DNA of 64,000 bases from Enterovirga aerilata (GCF_013044135.1 NZ_JABEPP010000003.1:62001-126000), one strand, 5' to 3'. Positions 33,812-43,679 are shown, counted from the first letter of the stretch. Notes: generated by a model not told the origin, from the sequence alone. Translations and numbers: made by a program.

Positions 33812-36739
33812 ATGAACATGCAGAAGGCGGCCGCGATCTCGCGCGATCTCGGCCTGGAGCGCCGGCTATCCAAGGCTCTGGAGGGCGAGGTCGCGTTCGA
33901 CGCATTCACGCGCGGGCGCTACGCGACGGACGCCTCGATCTACCAGATCATGCCGGCCGGTGTTCTCTTCCCGAAGAGCGTGGCGGACATCCAGGCGGCG
34001 CTCACCATCGCGCGCGAGCACGGCCTGCCGGTGATCGCGCGCGGCGGCGGCACCTCGCAGAACGGCCAGCCGATCGGCTTCGGCCTCGTGCTCGACTGCT
34101 CGCGGCACCTCAAGGCGATCCGCTCTGTCGACGCGCAGGCGGGGGTCGCGGTCGTCGAGCCGGGGCTCGTGCTCGAGCACCTGAACGCGCGGCTTCGCAA
34201 GGACGGCCTGTTCTTCCCCGTCGAGCCCTCGACGGCGAGCCGCTGCACGATCGGCGGCATGACGGGGAACAATTCCTGCGGCGCCCGCTCGATCCGCTAC
34301 GGCAAGATGGTCGACAACGTGCTGGGGCTCAGGGCGCTCCTCCCCGAGGGCGACGAGATCACGGCCGGGCCGCGCGGCGGCAATGCGGCCGGCTTCGCCG
34401 GATCGGAGCGCGCTGCCGGCCTCGCCGACCGCATGGTCGCGCTCGCGGATCGCGAGCGGGACGAGATCCTGCGCATGTTCCCGAAGGTGCAGCGCCGGGT
34501 CGGCGGCTACAATCTCGATGCGCTCCTGCCCGAGCAGCCCAACCTCGCCCATCTCCTCGTGGGTTCGGAGGGAACGCTCGCCCTCACGACCGAGGTGACG
34601 CTCAAGCTATCGCGCCTGCCGGCGCATCGCGTGATGGGCGTCTGCCATTTCCCGTCCTTCCGCTCGGCCATGGAGACGACCCGCCATCTCGTCGCGCTCG
34701 GGCCGGTCGCGGTCGAACTCGTCGACAACAACGTGCTCGTGCTCGGGGCCGACATCCCGCTCTTCCGCCGCACGCTCGCCGATATCACCAAGGGGCAGCC
34801 GAACTGCCTCCTCCTGGTCGAGTTCGCGGGCGACGATCTCGCCAGCCTCCGCCAGGACCTGCGGCGGCTCGATGCCTGCATGGCCGATCACGGCTTCCCG
34901 GAGGCGGTCGTCGAGGTGGTCGAGCCGCCGCGCCAGCGCTCGGTCTGGGACGTGCGCGAGGCCTGCCTCAACATCATGATGTCGATGAAGGGCGACGGAA
35001 AGCCGGTCTCCTTCATCGAGGATTGCGCGGTGCCGCTCGAGCACCTCGCCGACTACACGGACGCCGTCACCGAGCTGTTCAGCCGCTACGACACGGTCGG
35101 CACCTGGTATGCGCACGCCTCCGTCGGCTGCCTGCATGTGCGGCCGATCCTGAACATGAAGGACGAGGCCGGCGCGCGCGCCATGCGCGAGATCGCGGAG
35201 GCGGCCTGCGATCTCGTCCGCCGCTTCGAGGGCTCGCATTCGGGCGAGCACGGCGACGGCATCTCGCGCTCCGAATTCCACGAGCGCATGTTCGGCTCGC
35301 GGCTGGTCAGGGCCTTCGAGGAGGTGAAGGACGGGTTCGACCCCGAGAACCGGCTGAACCCGAACAAGATCGTGCGCCCGCACCGCATGGACGACCGTGC
35401 GCTCATGCGTTTCCCGCCCGGCTACAAGGTCACGGAGCCGCCCCGGGCGGTGCTCGACTGGTCCGAATGGGGCTCCTTCGGCCAGGCGGTCGAGATGTGC
35501 AACAACAACGGCACCTGCCGGAAGACCTTGGCCGGCACGATGTGCCCGTCCTACCGGGCGACGCTCGAGGAGCAGCACGTCACCCGCGGCCGGGCGAACT
35601 CGCTGCGGCTCGCCATCTCCGGCCAGCTCGGGCCGGACGCCTTCACGTCACAGGAGATGAAGGAGACGCTCGACCTTTGCGTCTCCTGCAAGGGCTGCCG
35701 CCGCGAATGCCCGACCGGAATCGACATGGCGCGGATGAAGATCGAGTTCCTACACCACTACCATGCCCGGCACGGGCTGCCGCTCAAGGAGCGGCTGATC
35801 GCGCATCTGCCGCGCTACGCGCCGGTGGCATCCAGGCTCGCGCCCCTGCTCAACCTGCGCGACCGCATCGGCCCGGTGGCACGCGCGACGGAGCGCTATC
35901 TCGGCTTCTCGGCCCGGCGCACGCTCCCGAAATGGCGCAGGCCCTGGCGCGAGAGCGGACCCGCCGCCTCCCCTTCGGAGGTCGCCGGCGATGGGCTCGA
36001 CCTCGTGCTCTTCGGCGACACCTTCAACCGCACTTTCGAGCGCGAGAACCTGGAGGCGGCCGAGCGCGTGCTCCGCGCCGCCGGCTACCGGCTGCACCGC
36101 GTCGCTCCACCCGACGGGCTGCGCCCGCTCTGCTGCGGCCGCACCTATCTCTCCGCGGGCCTGGTGGAGGATGCGCGGCGCGAGGCGCGCCGCACGCTGG
36201 GCGCGCTCGCCCCCTTCGTGGCGAAGGGCGCTCGCGTCGTCGGGCTCGAGCCCTCATGCCTCCTGACTTTCCGGGACGAGTTCTTCGCGCTCCTGCCGAA
36301 GGGCGAGGTGGAGCCGCTCGCGCAGGCCTCGTTCCTCTTCGAGGAGGCGATCGCGGCCGATCTCGCGGCCGGGCGCATCGCGCTCCCGCTCTCGGATCAG
36401 GGCGGGCGCGTCGCGCATCTGCACGGCCATTGCCATCAGAAGTCGTTCGGGGCCATGGGTGCGGTGGAGACGGTGCTGAAATCAGTGCCCGGCCTGGAGG
36501 TCAGGACGATCGAATCGAGCTGCTGCGGCATGTCCGGCGCCTTCGGGTATGGTGCCAGGACCATCGACATCTCCCTCGCCATGGCCGAGCTCTCGCTCCT
36601 GCCGGCGGTCCGCAAGGCCGGGCCGGACGACCTCGTCGTGGCCGACGGCACGAGCTGCCGGCACCAGATCCATGACGGCGCCGGGCGCGAGGCGGTCCAT
36701 GTCGCGCGCGTGCTCGACGCCGCATCGAGGCCCCGATGA
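33812..36739 (+). CDS. Fused FAD-linked oxidase/Fe-S dehydrogenase (YdiJ-like 2-hydroxyacid dehydrogenase)
   Basis: A 975-residue fusion: N-terminal FAD-binding_4 domain (ARGGGTSQNGQPIG, GGMTGNNSCGARSIRYGK), FAD-oxidase C-terminal domain (HSGEHGDGISRSEF), a [4Fe-4S] ferredoxin-like part (CNNNGTCRKT and CVSCKGCRRECPTG) and C-terminal cysteine-rich CCG domains (LCCGRTYLSAG, SSCCGMSGAFGY). The order and length fit YdiJ-type D-2-hydroxyglutarate dehydrogenase and similar D-2-hydroxyacid dehydrogenases, which pass electrons to the quinone pool or an acceptor. It overlaps the GntR gene by 4 bases. The nearby glyoxylate aminotransferase and GlcG-like gene suggest glycolate or another 2-hydroxyacid. 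Confidence 0.92.
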   Translation: MNMQKAAAISRDLGLERRLSKALEGEVAFDAFTRGRYATDASIYQIMPAGVLFPKSVADIQAALTIAREHGLPVIARGGGTSQNGQPIGFGLVLDCSRHLKAIRSVDAQAGVAVVEPGLVLEHLNARLRKDGLFFPVEPSTASRCTIGGMTGNNSCGARSIRYGKMVDNVLGLRALLPEGDEITAGPRGGNAAGFAGSERAAGLADRMVALADRERDEILRMFPKVQRRVGGYNLDALLPEQPNLAHLLVGSEGTLALTTEVTLKLSRLPAHRVMGVCHFPSFRSAMETTRHLVALGPVAVELVDNNVLVLGADIPLFRRTLADITKGQPNCLLLVEFAGDDLASLRQDLRRLDACMADHGFPEAVVEVVEPPRQRSVWDVREACLNIMMSMKGDGKPVSFIEDCAVPLEHLADYTDAVTELFSRYDTVGTWYAHASVGCLHVRPILNMKDEAGARAMREIAEAACDLVRRFEGSHSGEHGDGISRSEFHERMFGSRLVRAFEEVKDGFDPENRLNPNKIVRPHRMDDRALMRFPPGYKVTEPPRAVLDWSEWGSFGQAVEMCNNNGTCRKTLAGTMCPSYRATLEEQHVTRGRANSLRLAISGQLGPDAFTSQEMKETLDLCVSCKGCRRECPTGIDMARMKIEFLHHYHARHGLPLKERLIAHLPRYAPVASRLAPLLNLRDRIGPVARATERYLGFSARRTLPKWRRPWRESGPAASPSEVAGDGLDLVLFGDTFNRTFERENLEAAERVLRAAGYRLHRVAPPDGLRPLCCGRTYLSAGLVEDARREARRTLGALAPFVAKGARVVGLEPSCLLTFRDEFFALLPKGEVEPLAQASFLFEEAIAADLAAGRIALPLSDQGGRVAHLHGHCHQKSFGAMGAVETVLKSVPGLEVRTIESSCCGMSGAFGYGARTIDISLAMAELSLLPAVRKAGPDDLVVADGTSCRHQIHDGAGREAVHVARVLDAASRPR

Positions 36740-37401
36740 GCCAGCCGATCAGACAGGCCGCGATCAGGCGCCGCTATCTCCACGACGAGGTGGCGGACCG
36801 CCTGCGCGAGCTCATCCGGGAGGGCGAGCTCGAGCCCCGCGCGAGGGTGAACGAGCTCGAACTCTCCGAGCGCTTCGGCATCTCGCGCACGCCGCTGCGC
36901 GAGGCGATCAAGATCCTGGCGACCGAGGGGCTGCTCGAACTCCTGCCGAACAAGGGTGCGCGCGTCGCCTCGATCTCGGCCGAGGAGACGGGCGAGGCGA
37001 TCGAGGTGGTGGCCGGGCTGGAAGCCACGGCCGCCGAGCTCGCCTGCCGGTCGATCACGGACCGGGAGATCGAGGCGATCGGGGAGAAGCACGCCCGCAT
37101 GGTCGAGGCGTGGAAGCGCGAGGACAACGTCGCCTATTTCACGCTCAACCGCGAGATCCACGAGGCGATCATGGCAGCCGCACGCAACGCCACGCTGCAG
37201 GGGATCTATGCGACGCTGTCAGGCCGTATCCAGCGGGCCCGCTACGCGGCGCACAAGACGCCCGAGCAGTGGAGGCGCGCCGTGGACGAGCATGAGGAGA
37301 TGCTGCGCCTCCTCCGGGCCCGCGACGGCGAGAGGCTCGCCGCACTCATGCGCCGCCACATCCGCGGCAAAGTCGAACTGATCCTCGCCGCTTACGGCTG
37401 A
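36736..37401 (+). CDS. GntR-family regulator, FCD subfamily
   Basis: A 221-residue regulator with winged helix (VNELELSERFGISRTPLREAIKIL) and FCD effector domain (TLNREIHEAIMAAARN, DEHEEMLRLLRARD, LMRRHIRGKVEL, carrying the metal-binding His residues). The ATG overlaps the stop of the large dehydrogenase by 4 bases (ATGA). It probably responds to the 2-hydroxyacid or keto acid handled by that enzyme and autoregulates the unit. Its 3' end overlaps the convergent MoeB-like gene by 10 bases. Confidence 0.92.
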   Translation: MSQPIRQAAIRRRYLHDEVADRLRELIREGELEPRARVNELELSERFGISRTPLREAIKILATEGLLELLPNKGARVASISAEETGEAIEVVAGLEATAAELACRSITDREIEAIGEKHARMVEAWKREDNVAYFTLNREIHEAIMAAARNATLQGIYATLSGRIQRARYAAHKTPEQWRRAVDEHEEMLRLLRARDGERLAALMRRHIRGKVELILAAYG

Positions 37402-38192
37402 GGCGCGGGCTGCGCGGCAGCGGCCGTCCCGCTCAGCGGGTTCGCCTCGTCCCAGCCGTAGCGCAGCGTCTCGAACCGCATCGCGAGCGCGTCCACCATG
37501 AGGAGGCGGCGGACAAGCCCCTCGCCGAAGCCGACGATCTCGCGCATCACCTCCATGGCCATGAGCGAGCCCATCACTCCGGCCAGCGCGCCCAGGATGC
37601 CCGCCTCCGCGCAGGTCGGAACGGTGCCCGCCGGCGGCGGCTCGGGAAATAGGCAGCGATAGGTCGGGTTGGGCCTGCCGTCCGGACCCGTCTCGTGCGC
37701 CCGGATCGTGGTGAGCGAGCCGTCGAACTGGCCAAGCGCGGCGGTGACGAGCGGCTTTCCCTCGAAGAAGCAGGCATCGGAGACCGCATAGCGGGTGGCG
37801 AAATTGTCCGAGCCGTCCGCCACGATGTCATAGGGCCGCACGAGAGCGCGCGCGTTCTCTGGGTCGAGCCGCGTCCGGTGCGCCGCGATCGCGACGCCGG
37901 GATTGAGGCGGCGCACCGCGTCGGCGGCGCTCTCGACCTTGAGCCGCCCGATATCGGGTGTGGCGTGGAGGACCTGCCGCTGGAGATTGGACAGCGAGAC
38001 CGTATCGTCGTCCACGATGCCGATGGTCCCGATCCCGGCCGCGGCGAGATACTGGATGAGGGGCGAGCCGAGCCCGCCCGCGCCGATCACCAGGACGCGC
38101 GCGGCGCGGAGCTTCGCCTGGCCGGGGCCGCCGACGTCGCGCAGGACGAGGTGGCGGGCATAGCGTTCGATCTCGTCGCTCGAGAGTTTCAT
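37392..38192 (-). CDS. moeB: HesA/MoeB/ThiF-family adenylyltransferase
   Basis: A 266-residue E1-like enzyme that adenylates the C-terminus of a ubiquitin-like sulfur carrier (MoaD or ThiS). It contains the nucleotide fold GAGGLGSPLIQYLAAAG, the SNLQRQVLH segment, and TCAEAGILGAL around the possible catalytic Cys. The structural zinc CXXC pairs of E. coli MoeB are not kept: the first reads TYRC and the C-terminal pair is missing. It may be a zinc-free MoeB variant or another member of the family. Stand-alone gene. Confidence 0.85.
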   Translation of the reverse strand: MKLSSDEIERYARHLVLRDVGGPGQAKLRAARVLVIGAGGLGSPLIQYLAAAGIGTIGIVDDDTVSLSNLQRQVLHATPDIGRLKVESAADAVRRLNPGVAIAAHRTRLDPENARALVRPYDIVADGSDNFATRYAVSDACFFEGKPLVTAALGQFDGSLTTIRAHETGPDGRPNPTYRCLFPEPPPAGTVPTCAEAGILGALAGVMGSLMAMEVMREIVGFGEGLVRRLLMVDALAMRFETLRYGWDEANPLSGTAAAAQPAPQP

Positions 38193-38310
38193 GGCGGCCG
38201 TGTCCGCCCTTTTCGGCGCCCGATCAAGCGGCGGCCCTATACCGGCCGTTAACCACGCCGGCGCAGAATGGGGAATTGGCGCAGCCCAGCAGCTCGGCCC
38301 CAGGATCCCG

Positions 38311-38715
38311 ATGAGCGGCCCCTTCTATCCCGTCGTCGTCACGCAGCTCGGCGAGGAGGAGGGAGGCGGCTACATGGCGCAGGTGATCGACCTCCTCGGC
38401 TGCATGGCCTGGGGAGAGACGCCCCAGCAGGCGCTCGGCCATGCCCAGATCGCCACGATCGAATGGCTGCGCGAGGCCCGCCGCCTCGGCCGTCCCGTAC
38501 CGGAGCCGAACTCGATCGTGCGCCGCGCGGGCCGGGCGCGCTCGGAGGCAGGCGACCTCATCCGCAAGCAGCAGCAGCTCATCCGCGCGCAGGCGGCGAT
38601 GATCGACAGGCAGCGCGACCAAGCCGATGGGCTGCGGCGTGACGGGGAGGGCGGCCCGCTGCGCCGGGTGCCGCTCTCGGCCGCGGACGCAGCCCGGTGG
38701 CGCGCGCCGGCTTGA
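38311..38715 (+). CDS. HicB-like protein without adjacent HicA
   Basis: A 134-residue protein whose first ~65 residues match the partial RNase H fold of HicB antitoxins (FYPVVVTQLGEEEGGGYMAQ, DLLGCMAWGETPQQALGHA, REARRLGRPVPEP). The normal C-terminal DNA-binding domain is replaced by a Gln-rich amphipathic helix (RKQQQLIRAQAAMIDRQRDQ). No HicA-like gene lies on either side. It may be a solitary antitoxin or a HicB-fold protein with another job. The ATG at 38311 is preceded by AGGA. Confidence 0.75.
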   Translation: MSGPFYPVVVTQLGEEEGGGYMAQVIDLLGCMAWGETPQQALGHAQIATIEWLREARRLGRPVPEPNSIVRRAGRARSEAGDLIRKQQQLIRAQAAMIDRQRDQADGLRRDGEGGPLRRVPLSAADAARWRAPA

Positions 38716-38721
38716 TCCGGC

Positions 38722-40017
38722 TCAGGCGGCGGCCTTCACGCCGCCGTCGGTCAGGCGGTACCAGGCGATGATGGCCGACACATAGGCCCTGTGCAGGGCA
38801 TGGAGCGGCAGCGGCCTGATCCCGATGATCGGAAAGGGCAGGGCCGTCCTGTCTCCCGTCGCCACGTATTCCGCCAGCGCCATTCCCATCGCGGTCTGCA
38901 GGCCGACGCCGCGGCCCATGCAGCCGATATCGATAGTCAGGCCGGGCTCCGGCTCGTGCAGGTGGGGCAGGAAATCGCGCGTGAGCGCGACCCGCCCGCA
39001 CCAGCGGTACTCGATCGGGACGCCTCCGAGCTGCGGGAACATCTTGACCATGACGCGTTCGAGATGCGCCCAGTCCGCCGGCCCCTTCGGCTCGCGGAAG
39101 GGGCCGCGCCCGCCCATGAGGAAGCGGCCGGTATGGTCGAGCCGGAAATAGAGCAGGAGCTTGCGGGTGTCCGACGTGACCTGCCCCTCGGGCAGGATCG
39201 ACTTGCGCAGATTGTCCGAGAGCGGCGCCGTCGCGATCTGGAACGAGTTCGGCGCGATGATCGTCTCGCGCAGCTTGGGGACGAGGTCGCCCGTATAGCC
39301 GTTCGTGCAGAGGACGACGCGATCGGCCGTGACGGTCGCACCTCTGTCGGTCGCGACCGTCCAGCGGCCGCCCTGGCGCGAGAGCCCGGTGGCGCGCGTC
39401 CCGCCATGGACCGCCGCGCCCGCCGCGATGGCGACGCGCGCGAGCTCGCGCGCATAGGCGAGCGGCTGCACGGCGCCGCCGCGGCGGTCGATCCAGCCCG
39501 CATCGTATTGCGGCGTGCCGAGCAGGCGCTCGGTCGCGGCCCTGTCCAGGACCTCGACGAGCGCGCCGCGCCGCGCCCATTGCTCGGCGCGCGAGCGGAC
39601 GGTCTCGACCGAGGCCGGCGTATGCGCGCCCTGGATCCAGCCGGCCTGGAGGTGGGGCACGTCAAGCCCATGCCGGCGGATCAGGCCGAACACCGCGTCC
39701 GCCGTGCCGCCGACGAAGGGGATGAGCCGCTCGGCCGTGTCCGGGAACTTCCGTTCGAGCTCGTCCGGGTCGTACTTGATGCCCGGGATGACCTGGCCGC
39801 CGTTCCGGCCGGATGCGCCCCAGCCCGGCTCCTTCGCCTCGAGCACGACCACCTTCACGCCGCGCTCGGCGAGATGGAGCGCCGTGGACAGCCCCGCATA
39901 GCCGCCACCGACCACGCAGACGTCCGCCGTGGCCGGAGCCCCGAGCGGCGGTGTCGGCGGGGGAGGCGGGGCGGTGGCCGCCCAGAGCGCGGGCGCGAGC
40001 GGGAAGGGTTCGGTCAT
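38722..40017 (-). CDS. FAD-dependent amine/amino-acid oxidoreductase (DAO family, PuuB-like)
   Basis: A 431-residue DAO-family flavoprotein with N-terminal VCVVGGGYAGLSTALHLAE, the PuuB-like GWGASGRNGGQVIPG and C-terminal GCMGRGVGLQTAMGMALAEY. It resembles gamma-glutamylputrescine oxidase and related amine oxidases. It begins 4 bases after the ABC ATPase gene, so it is the last gene of the operon SBP-permease-ATPase-oxidoreductase. This suggests oxidation of the imported amine or amino acid. A Pro-rich linker near the N-terminus (APPPPPTPP) is odd but harmless. Confidence 0.9.
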   Translation of the reverse strand: MTEPFPLAPALWAATAPPPPPTPPLGAPATADVCVVGGGYAGLSTALHLAERGVKVVVLEAKEPGWGASGRNGGQVIPGIKYDPDELERKFPDTAERLIPFVGGTADAVFGLIRRHGLDVPHLQAGWIQGAHTPASVETVRSRAEQWARRGALVEVLDRAATERLLGTPQYDAGWIDRRGGAVQPLAYARELARVAIAAGAAVHGGTRATGLSRQGGRWTVATDRGATVTADRVVLCTNGYTGDLVPKLRETIIAPNSFQIATAPLSDNLRKSILPEGQVTSDTRKLLLYFRLDHTGRFLMGGRGPFREPKGPADWAHLERVMVKMFPQLGGVPIEYRWCGRVALTRDFLPHLHEPEPGLTIDIGCMGRGVGLQTAMGMALAEYVATGDRTALPFPIIGIRPLPLHALHRAYVSAIIAWYRLTDGGVKAAA

Positions 40018-40021
40018 GGCT

Positions 40022-40753
40022 TCAGATCGGCCGCAGGACGCGGCGCAGGAAATCCTGGGTGCGGGCGTGTTTCGGGGCCGACAGGACCTCGGCCGCCTTG
40101 CCCTCCTCGACGATCACGCCGTGGTCGAGGAAGAGCACGCGGTCCGCGACCTCGCGGGCGAAGGAGATCTCGTGGGTCACCACCACCATGGTCATGCCGT
40201 CCTCGGCGAGCAGGCGCATCACGGCGAGGACCTCGCCGACGAGCTCGGGGTCGAGCGCCGAGGTCGGCTCGTCGAAGAGGATCGCCTTCGGCCGCATGGC
40301 GAGGGCGCGGGCGATCGCGACGCGCTGCTGCTGCCCGCCGGAGAGCTCGTGCGGGTAGGACCCGGCCTTGTTCGCGAGCCCGACCCGCTCCAGGAGCTGG
40401 CGGCCGTGCTCCATGGCGGCGTCGCGCGCCTCGCGCTTCACGTAGATCGGACCCTCGACGACGTTCTCCAGCGCGGTCCTGTGCGGGAACAGGTTGAAGC
40501 GCTGGAATACCATCGAGACCTGCGTGCGCACGGCCGTGATCGAGGGCGCGTCGCGGTCGACCTTGACGCCCTCGACCGTGATCGTCCCCGCCTCGTAGCT
40601 CTCAAGCCCGTTGATGCAGCGCAGGATGGTGGACTTGCCGGAGCCCGACGGCCCGATGATGCAGACGACCTCCCCCGCCGCGACGCTCGCCGAGATGCCC
40701 TTGATCACCTCCAGCGAGCCGAAGCGCTTGTGGACGTCGACGAGCTCGATCAT
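40022..40753 (-). CDS. Polar amino acid ABC transporter ATPase (GlnQ type)
   Basis: A 243-residue ABC ATPase with Walker [10 protein letters not shown], signature [15 protein letters not shown] and Walker [14 protein letters not shown]. GlnQ/HisP-type features include [16 protein letters not shown]. The ATG at 40753 overlaps the permease stop by 4 bases. It powers uptake of an amino acid or related amine. Confidence 0.95.
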   Translation of the reverse strand: MIELVDVHKRFGSLEVIKGISASVAAGEVVCIIGPSGSGKSTILRCINGLESYEAGTITVEGVKVDRDAPSITAVRTQVSMVFQRFNLFPHRTALENVVEGPIYVKREARDAAMEHGRQLLERVGLANKAGSYPHELSGGQQQRVAIARALAMRPKAILFDEPTSALDPELVGEVLAVMRLLAEDGMTMVVVTHEISFAREVADRVLFLDHGVIVEEGKAAEVLSAPKHARTQDFLRRVLRPI

Positions 40754-41403
40754 CGCCGGCCGAACCTCTGTTCGAGCCGGCCGACGATCCAGATGAGCGG
40801 CAGGCTCATGCAGAGATAGAGCGCGGCTACCAGCGTGAAAACGGTCGTGTTCTGGAAGGTCGAGGACGCGATCAGCTTGCCCTGCAGCGCCAGCTCCGCG
40901 ACCGTGATGGTGGAAGCCTGCGAGGAATCCTTGAGCATCATGATCATGATGTTGCCGTAGGGCGGCAGGACGATCTTGAAGGCCTGCGGCAGGATCACCC
41001 GCCGCATGGTGAGCCACCAGCCCATGCCGATGGATTGCGCGGCCTCGAGCTGCCCCCTGTCGATCGCCTCGATCCCGGCCCGGAAGTTCTCCGACTGGTA
41101 GGCCGAATAGGCGACGCCGAGCCCGATGATCGCGGCCTGGAGCGCGGTCAGCGAGATGCCGAAATCCGGCAGGACGAAATAGATGTAGAAGAGCTGCACG
41201 ATGATCGGGATGCCCCGGATCACGTTCACGACGCTCTTGGCGAAGCCGGCGAGCCAACGGTTGCCGGAGACGCGCATCAGCGCCCAGACGAGCCCGAGCG
41301 CGGTCGAGAGCGCGAGCGAGCCGATCGTAACGATGACGGTCAGCCGGAGCCCCTGGGCCAGGATCGGCAGGAACTCGATCGATTGCCTGAGAAAGGTGTC
41401 CAT
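40750..41403 (-). CDS. Polar amino acid ABC transporter permease
   Basis: A 217-residue permease of the His/Glu/Gln/Arg type with the conserved loop [20 protein letters not shown], which contacts the ATPase, and [17 protein letters not shown]. There is only one permease gene, so it probably works as a homodimer. A row of GC-rich hairpins separates it from the upstream substrate-binding protein gene. Confidence 0.93.
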   Translation of the reverse strand: MDTFLRQSIEFLPILAQGLRLTVIVTIGSLALSTALGLVWALMRVSGNRWLAGFAKSVVNVIRGIPIIVQLFYIYFVLPDFGISLTALQAAIIGLGVAYSAYQSENFRAGIEAIDRGQLEAAQSIGMGWWLTMRRVILPQAFKIVLPPYGNIMIMMLKDSSQASTITVAELALQGKLIASSTFQNTTVFTLVAALYLCMSLPLIWIVGRLEQRFGRR

Positions 41404-41481
41404 GGGGCGGCGGAGGATCAGGCCGGGCGACCTGGGCGGTCGGGTTCGGTTGCGTCACCCCGCCCGTCCCACCGATGCGGA

Positions 41482-41536
41482 CGCTCGCGGCCGCGAGCGC
41501 CCGAGGCTCGGGCCGGCCGGGGCGGGGCCCGGCCGT
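41482..41536. promoter_or_regulatory. Tandem GC-rich hairpins between ABC substrate-binding protein and permease genes
   Basis: The 147-base gap in the transporter operon holds an 18-base perfect palindrome (41482-41499, CGCTCGCGGCCGCGAGCG) followed by CCCGAG-G-CTCGGG and then GGCCGG/CCGGCC arms. Read on the coding (minus) strand, this is directly downstream of the binding-protein gene. Such structures slow 3' decay or partially terminate transcription, so the receptor is made in excess over the membrane parts. No T-tract follows. Confidence 0.5.
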
Positions 41537-41550
41537 GACGAGGGGCGCCG

Positions 41551-42327
41551 CTACTCCTCCAGGCCCCACTTGGCGAGGATCTTCTTGATCGTGCCGTCGG
41601 CCTTCAGCTTGTCGAGCGAGGCGTTGACCTTCCTGAGCAGCTCGCCGTCGGTCTTGCGCACCCCGATGCCCACGGAGCCGACCACCATCGGCTTGTAGCC
41701 CCTGACCAGCCGTACCTCGGGGAAGCGGCCCTGCTGCAGGTTGTAGGCGACGATCGGGTAGTCGGCGAAGCCCGCCCTGATCCGCCCGGCATTCACGTCG
41801 CGCAGGATGTCCGGGATGGTGTCGTAGAGCTTCACCTCGCTGAAGAGGCCGCTCTTCTGCAAGGGCTCCACGAAGGCCGTGCCGACCTGCACGCCGACCG
41901 CCATGCCCTTCAGGTCGTTGATGTCCCGGTATTCCTTCGTGTCGGATTTCGGCACGAAGAGCCCGTCGCCATAGGTGTAGATCGGGCCGGAGAAGTCGAT
42001 CACCTGCTTGCGGGCGTCGGTGATGTACATCGCCGCCGCGATCAGGTCGATGCGGCCGGAGGTGAGCGAGCCGATCAGCGCGGAGAACTGCATCGGCTCG
42101 ACCTGGATGGCGAAGCCCGCATCCTTGCCGATCGCCTCCGCGATGTCGACCATGATGCCCTGGATCTTGTTGCTCTGCGTGTCCAGGAACGTGAACGGGA
42201 TGCCGGTCGGGGTGGAGCCGACCTTCAGGGTCTGCTGCTGCTGCGCCAGGGCCGGGCCGGACAGGGTTGCGCAGACGATGGCGGCCCAGAGGAGCGAGCG
42301 GCGGGAGAGGCGGGCGCGAGGACTCAT
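41551..42327 (-). CDS. Polar amino acid ABC transporter substrate-binding protein
   Basis: A 258-residue periplasmic receptor (SBP_bac_3 fold) with signal peptide [19 protein letters not shown]... ending at ALA-QQQ. Family segments: [35 protein letters not shown] and [14 protein letters not shown]. The ATG at 42327 was chosen for the signal peptide; longer in-frame starts are not plausible. First gene of the operon that ends with the FAD oxidoreductase. Confidence 0.92.
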   Translation of the reverse strand: MSPRARLSRRSLLWAAIVCATLSGPALAQQQQTLKVGSTPTGIPFTFLDTQSNKIQGIMVDIAEAIGKDAGFAIQVEPMQFSALIGSLTSGRIDLIAAAMYITDARKQVIDFSGPIYTYGDGLFVPKSDTKEYRDINDLKGMAVGVQVGTAFVEPLQKSGLFSEVKLYDTIPDILRDVNAGRIRAGFADYPIVAYNLQQGRFPEVRLVRGYKPMVVGSVGIGVRKTDGELLRKVNASLDKLKADGTIKKILAKWGLEE

Positions 42328-42548
42328 GGGGCAGGGCACTTTCCTGGGCTGGAGGCGAGCCGGCAAGCGCGGCCATAAAACGCCCTCGCCGGCCCCGGCG
42401 CAAGCGGTCCCTCGGCCGGGACCGGAGGCCTGCCCGCGCGGGAATACGGCGGCTGCCGGACCCGTATCGGCGCGGGTCGTCCACGTCCTGCGACGGAATC
42501 GGCGCCTGCGCGTTCTGTCCCGCGCAAGCCGGAACGTGCGGAGCTGAC

Positions 42549-43550
42549 GTGAGCATAGGACTGATCGCCCTCCTGGACGACGTGGCGGGCCTCGCCAAGG
42601 TCGCCGCCGCATCGCTCGACGACGTCGCCGGCCAGGCCGCCAAGGCGGGCGCGAAGGCGGCCGGCGTCGTCATCGACGACGCGGCCGTGACGCCGCGCTA
42701 CGTGACGGGCTTCGCGGCCGAGCGCGAGGTGCCGATCGTCGGCCGGATCGCGATCGGGTCGCTGCGCAACAAGCTCCTGATCCTCCTGCCGGCGGCGCTG
42801 GCGCTCGGCGCGCTCGCGCCCTGGGCCATCACGCCGCTGCTCATGCTGGGCGGCGCCTATCTCTGCTACGAGGGCGCCGAGAAGGTGCTGGAGGCGGTTC
42901 TCCCGCACCATGCCCATGCGCACGAGGCCCAGCTCGCGCCCGTGGCTCTCAACGCCCGCACGGTCGAGGACCAGAAGGTGGCGAGCGCGATCAAGACGGA
43001 TTTCATCCTGTCCGCCGAGATCATGGCGATCACGCTCGCGGCGATACCGGAGGGTGGCTTGGCGATGCGGGCGATCATCATGGCGGTCGTCGCGGTCGGG
43101 ATCACGGTCGCGGTCTATGGCGGCGTCGCCCTCATCGTGAAGGCGGACGATGCCGGGATCGCGCTTGCGGCGAACCGCAGCCGATCCGCCCTCGGCTCTC
43201 TGTCCCGGGCGGTCGGGCGGGCGCTCGTGCTCGGCATGCCCGTCTTCCTGAAGCTGCTCGGGGTGGTCGGGACCGCGGCCATGATCTGGGTCGGCGGCGG
43301 GATCCTGGTCCACGGGCTCGAGGAATACGGCTGGCCCGCCATCGGCCATGCCATCCACCATGCGGCGGAGGTGGCCGGCGCCGCCCTGCCAGCGGCCGCA
43401 GGGGCGGTCGCCTGGCTCGTCACGGCGGCAGGCTCGGGGATCGTCGGCCTCGTCGTGGGGGCCGCGCTCATCCCGGTCGCGAGCTTCATGGTCGCGCCCG
43501 CCTGGAGGATCCTGTCAGGAGCGCTGCGGCCGCAGCGATCGCCGGCGTGA
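42549..43550 (+). CDS. DUF808 (YedI-type) membrane protein
   Basis: A 333-residue integral membrane protein of the DUF808 family, very characteristic at the N-terminus ([23 protein letters not shown] and [13 protein letters not shown]). Several hydrophobic segments follow. The function is unknown in the family; it often stands alone, as here. The start is GTG at 42549. Confidence 0.92.
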   Translation: MSIGLIALLDDVAGLAKVAAASLDDVAGQAAKAGAKAAGVVIDDAAVTPRYVTGFAAEREVPIVGRIAIGSLRNKLLILLPAALALGALAPWAITPLLMLGGAYLCYEGAEKVLEAVLPHHAHAHEAQLAPVALNARTVEDQKVASAIKTDFILSAEIMAITLAAIPEGGLAMRAIIMAVVAVGITVAVYGGVALIVKADDAGIALAANRSRSALGSLSRAVGRALVLGMPVFLKLLGVVGTAAMIWVGGGILVHGLEEYGWPAIGHAIHHAAEVAGAALPAAAGAVAWLVTAAGSGIVGLVVGAALIPVASFMVAPAWRILSGALRPQRSPA

Positions 43551-43679
43551 TCCGATACCCCGTCCGGGGGACGCCGTCCGTCCGGCAACGCGATCTTAAT
43601 GGCTGCGGGTGTGTGCTTCAGGGCACGGACTCGCGACGGTCGCCCGAGCTAGTCTCTTTCCGTAAGCCGGGAGGCGAGC

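Noticed and set aside
42324-43361. Minus-strand frame opposite the DUF808 gene
   Set aside because: His/Asp/Arg-rich antisense of a clear membrane protein gene; no family features.
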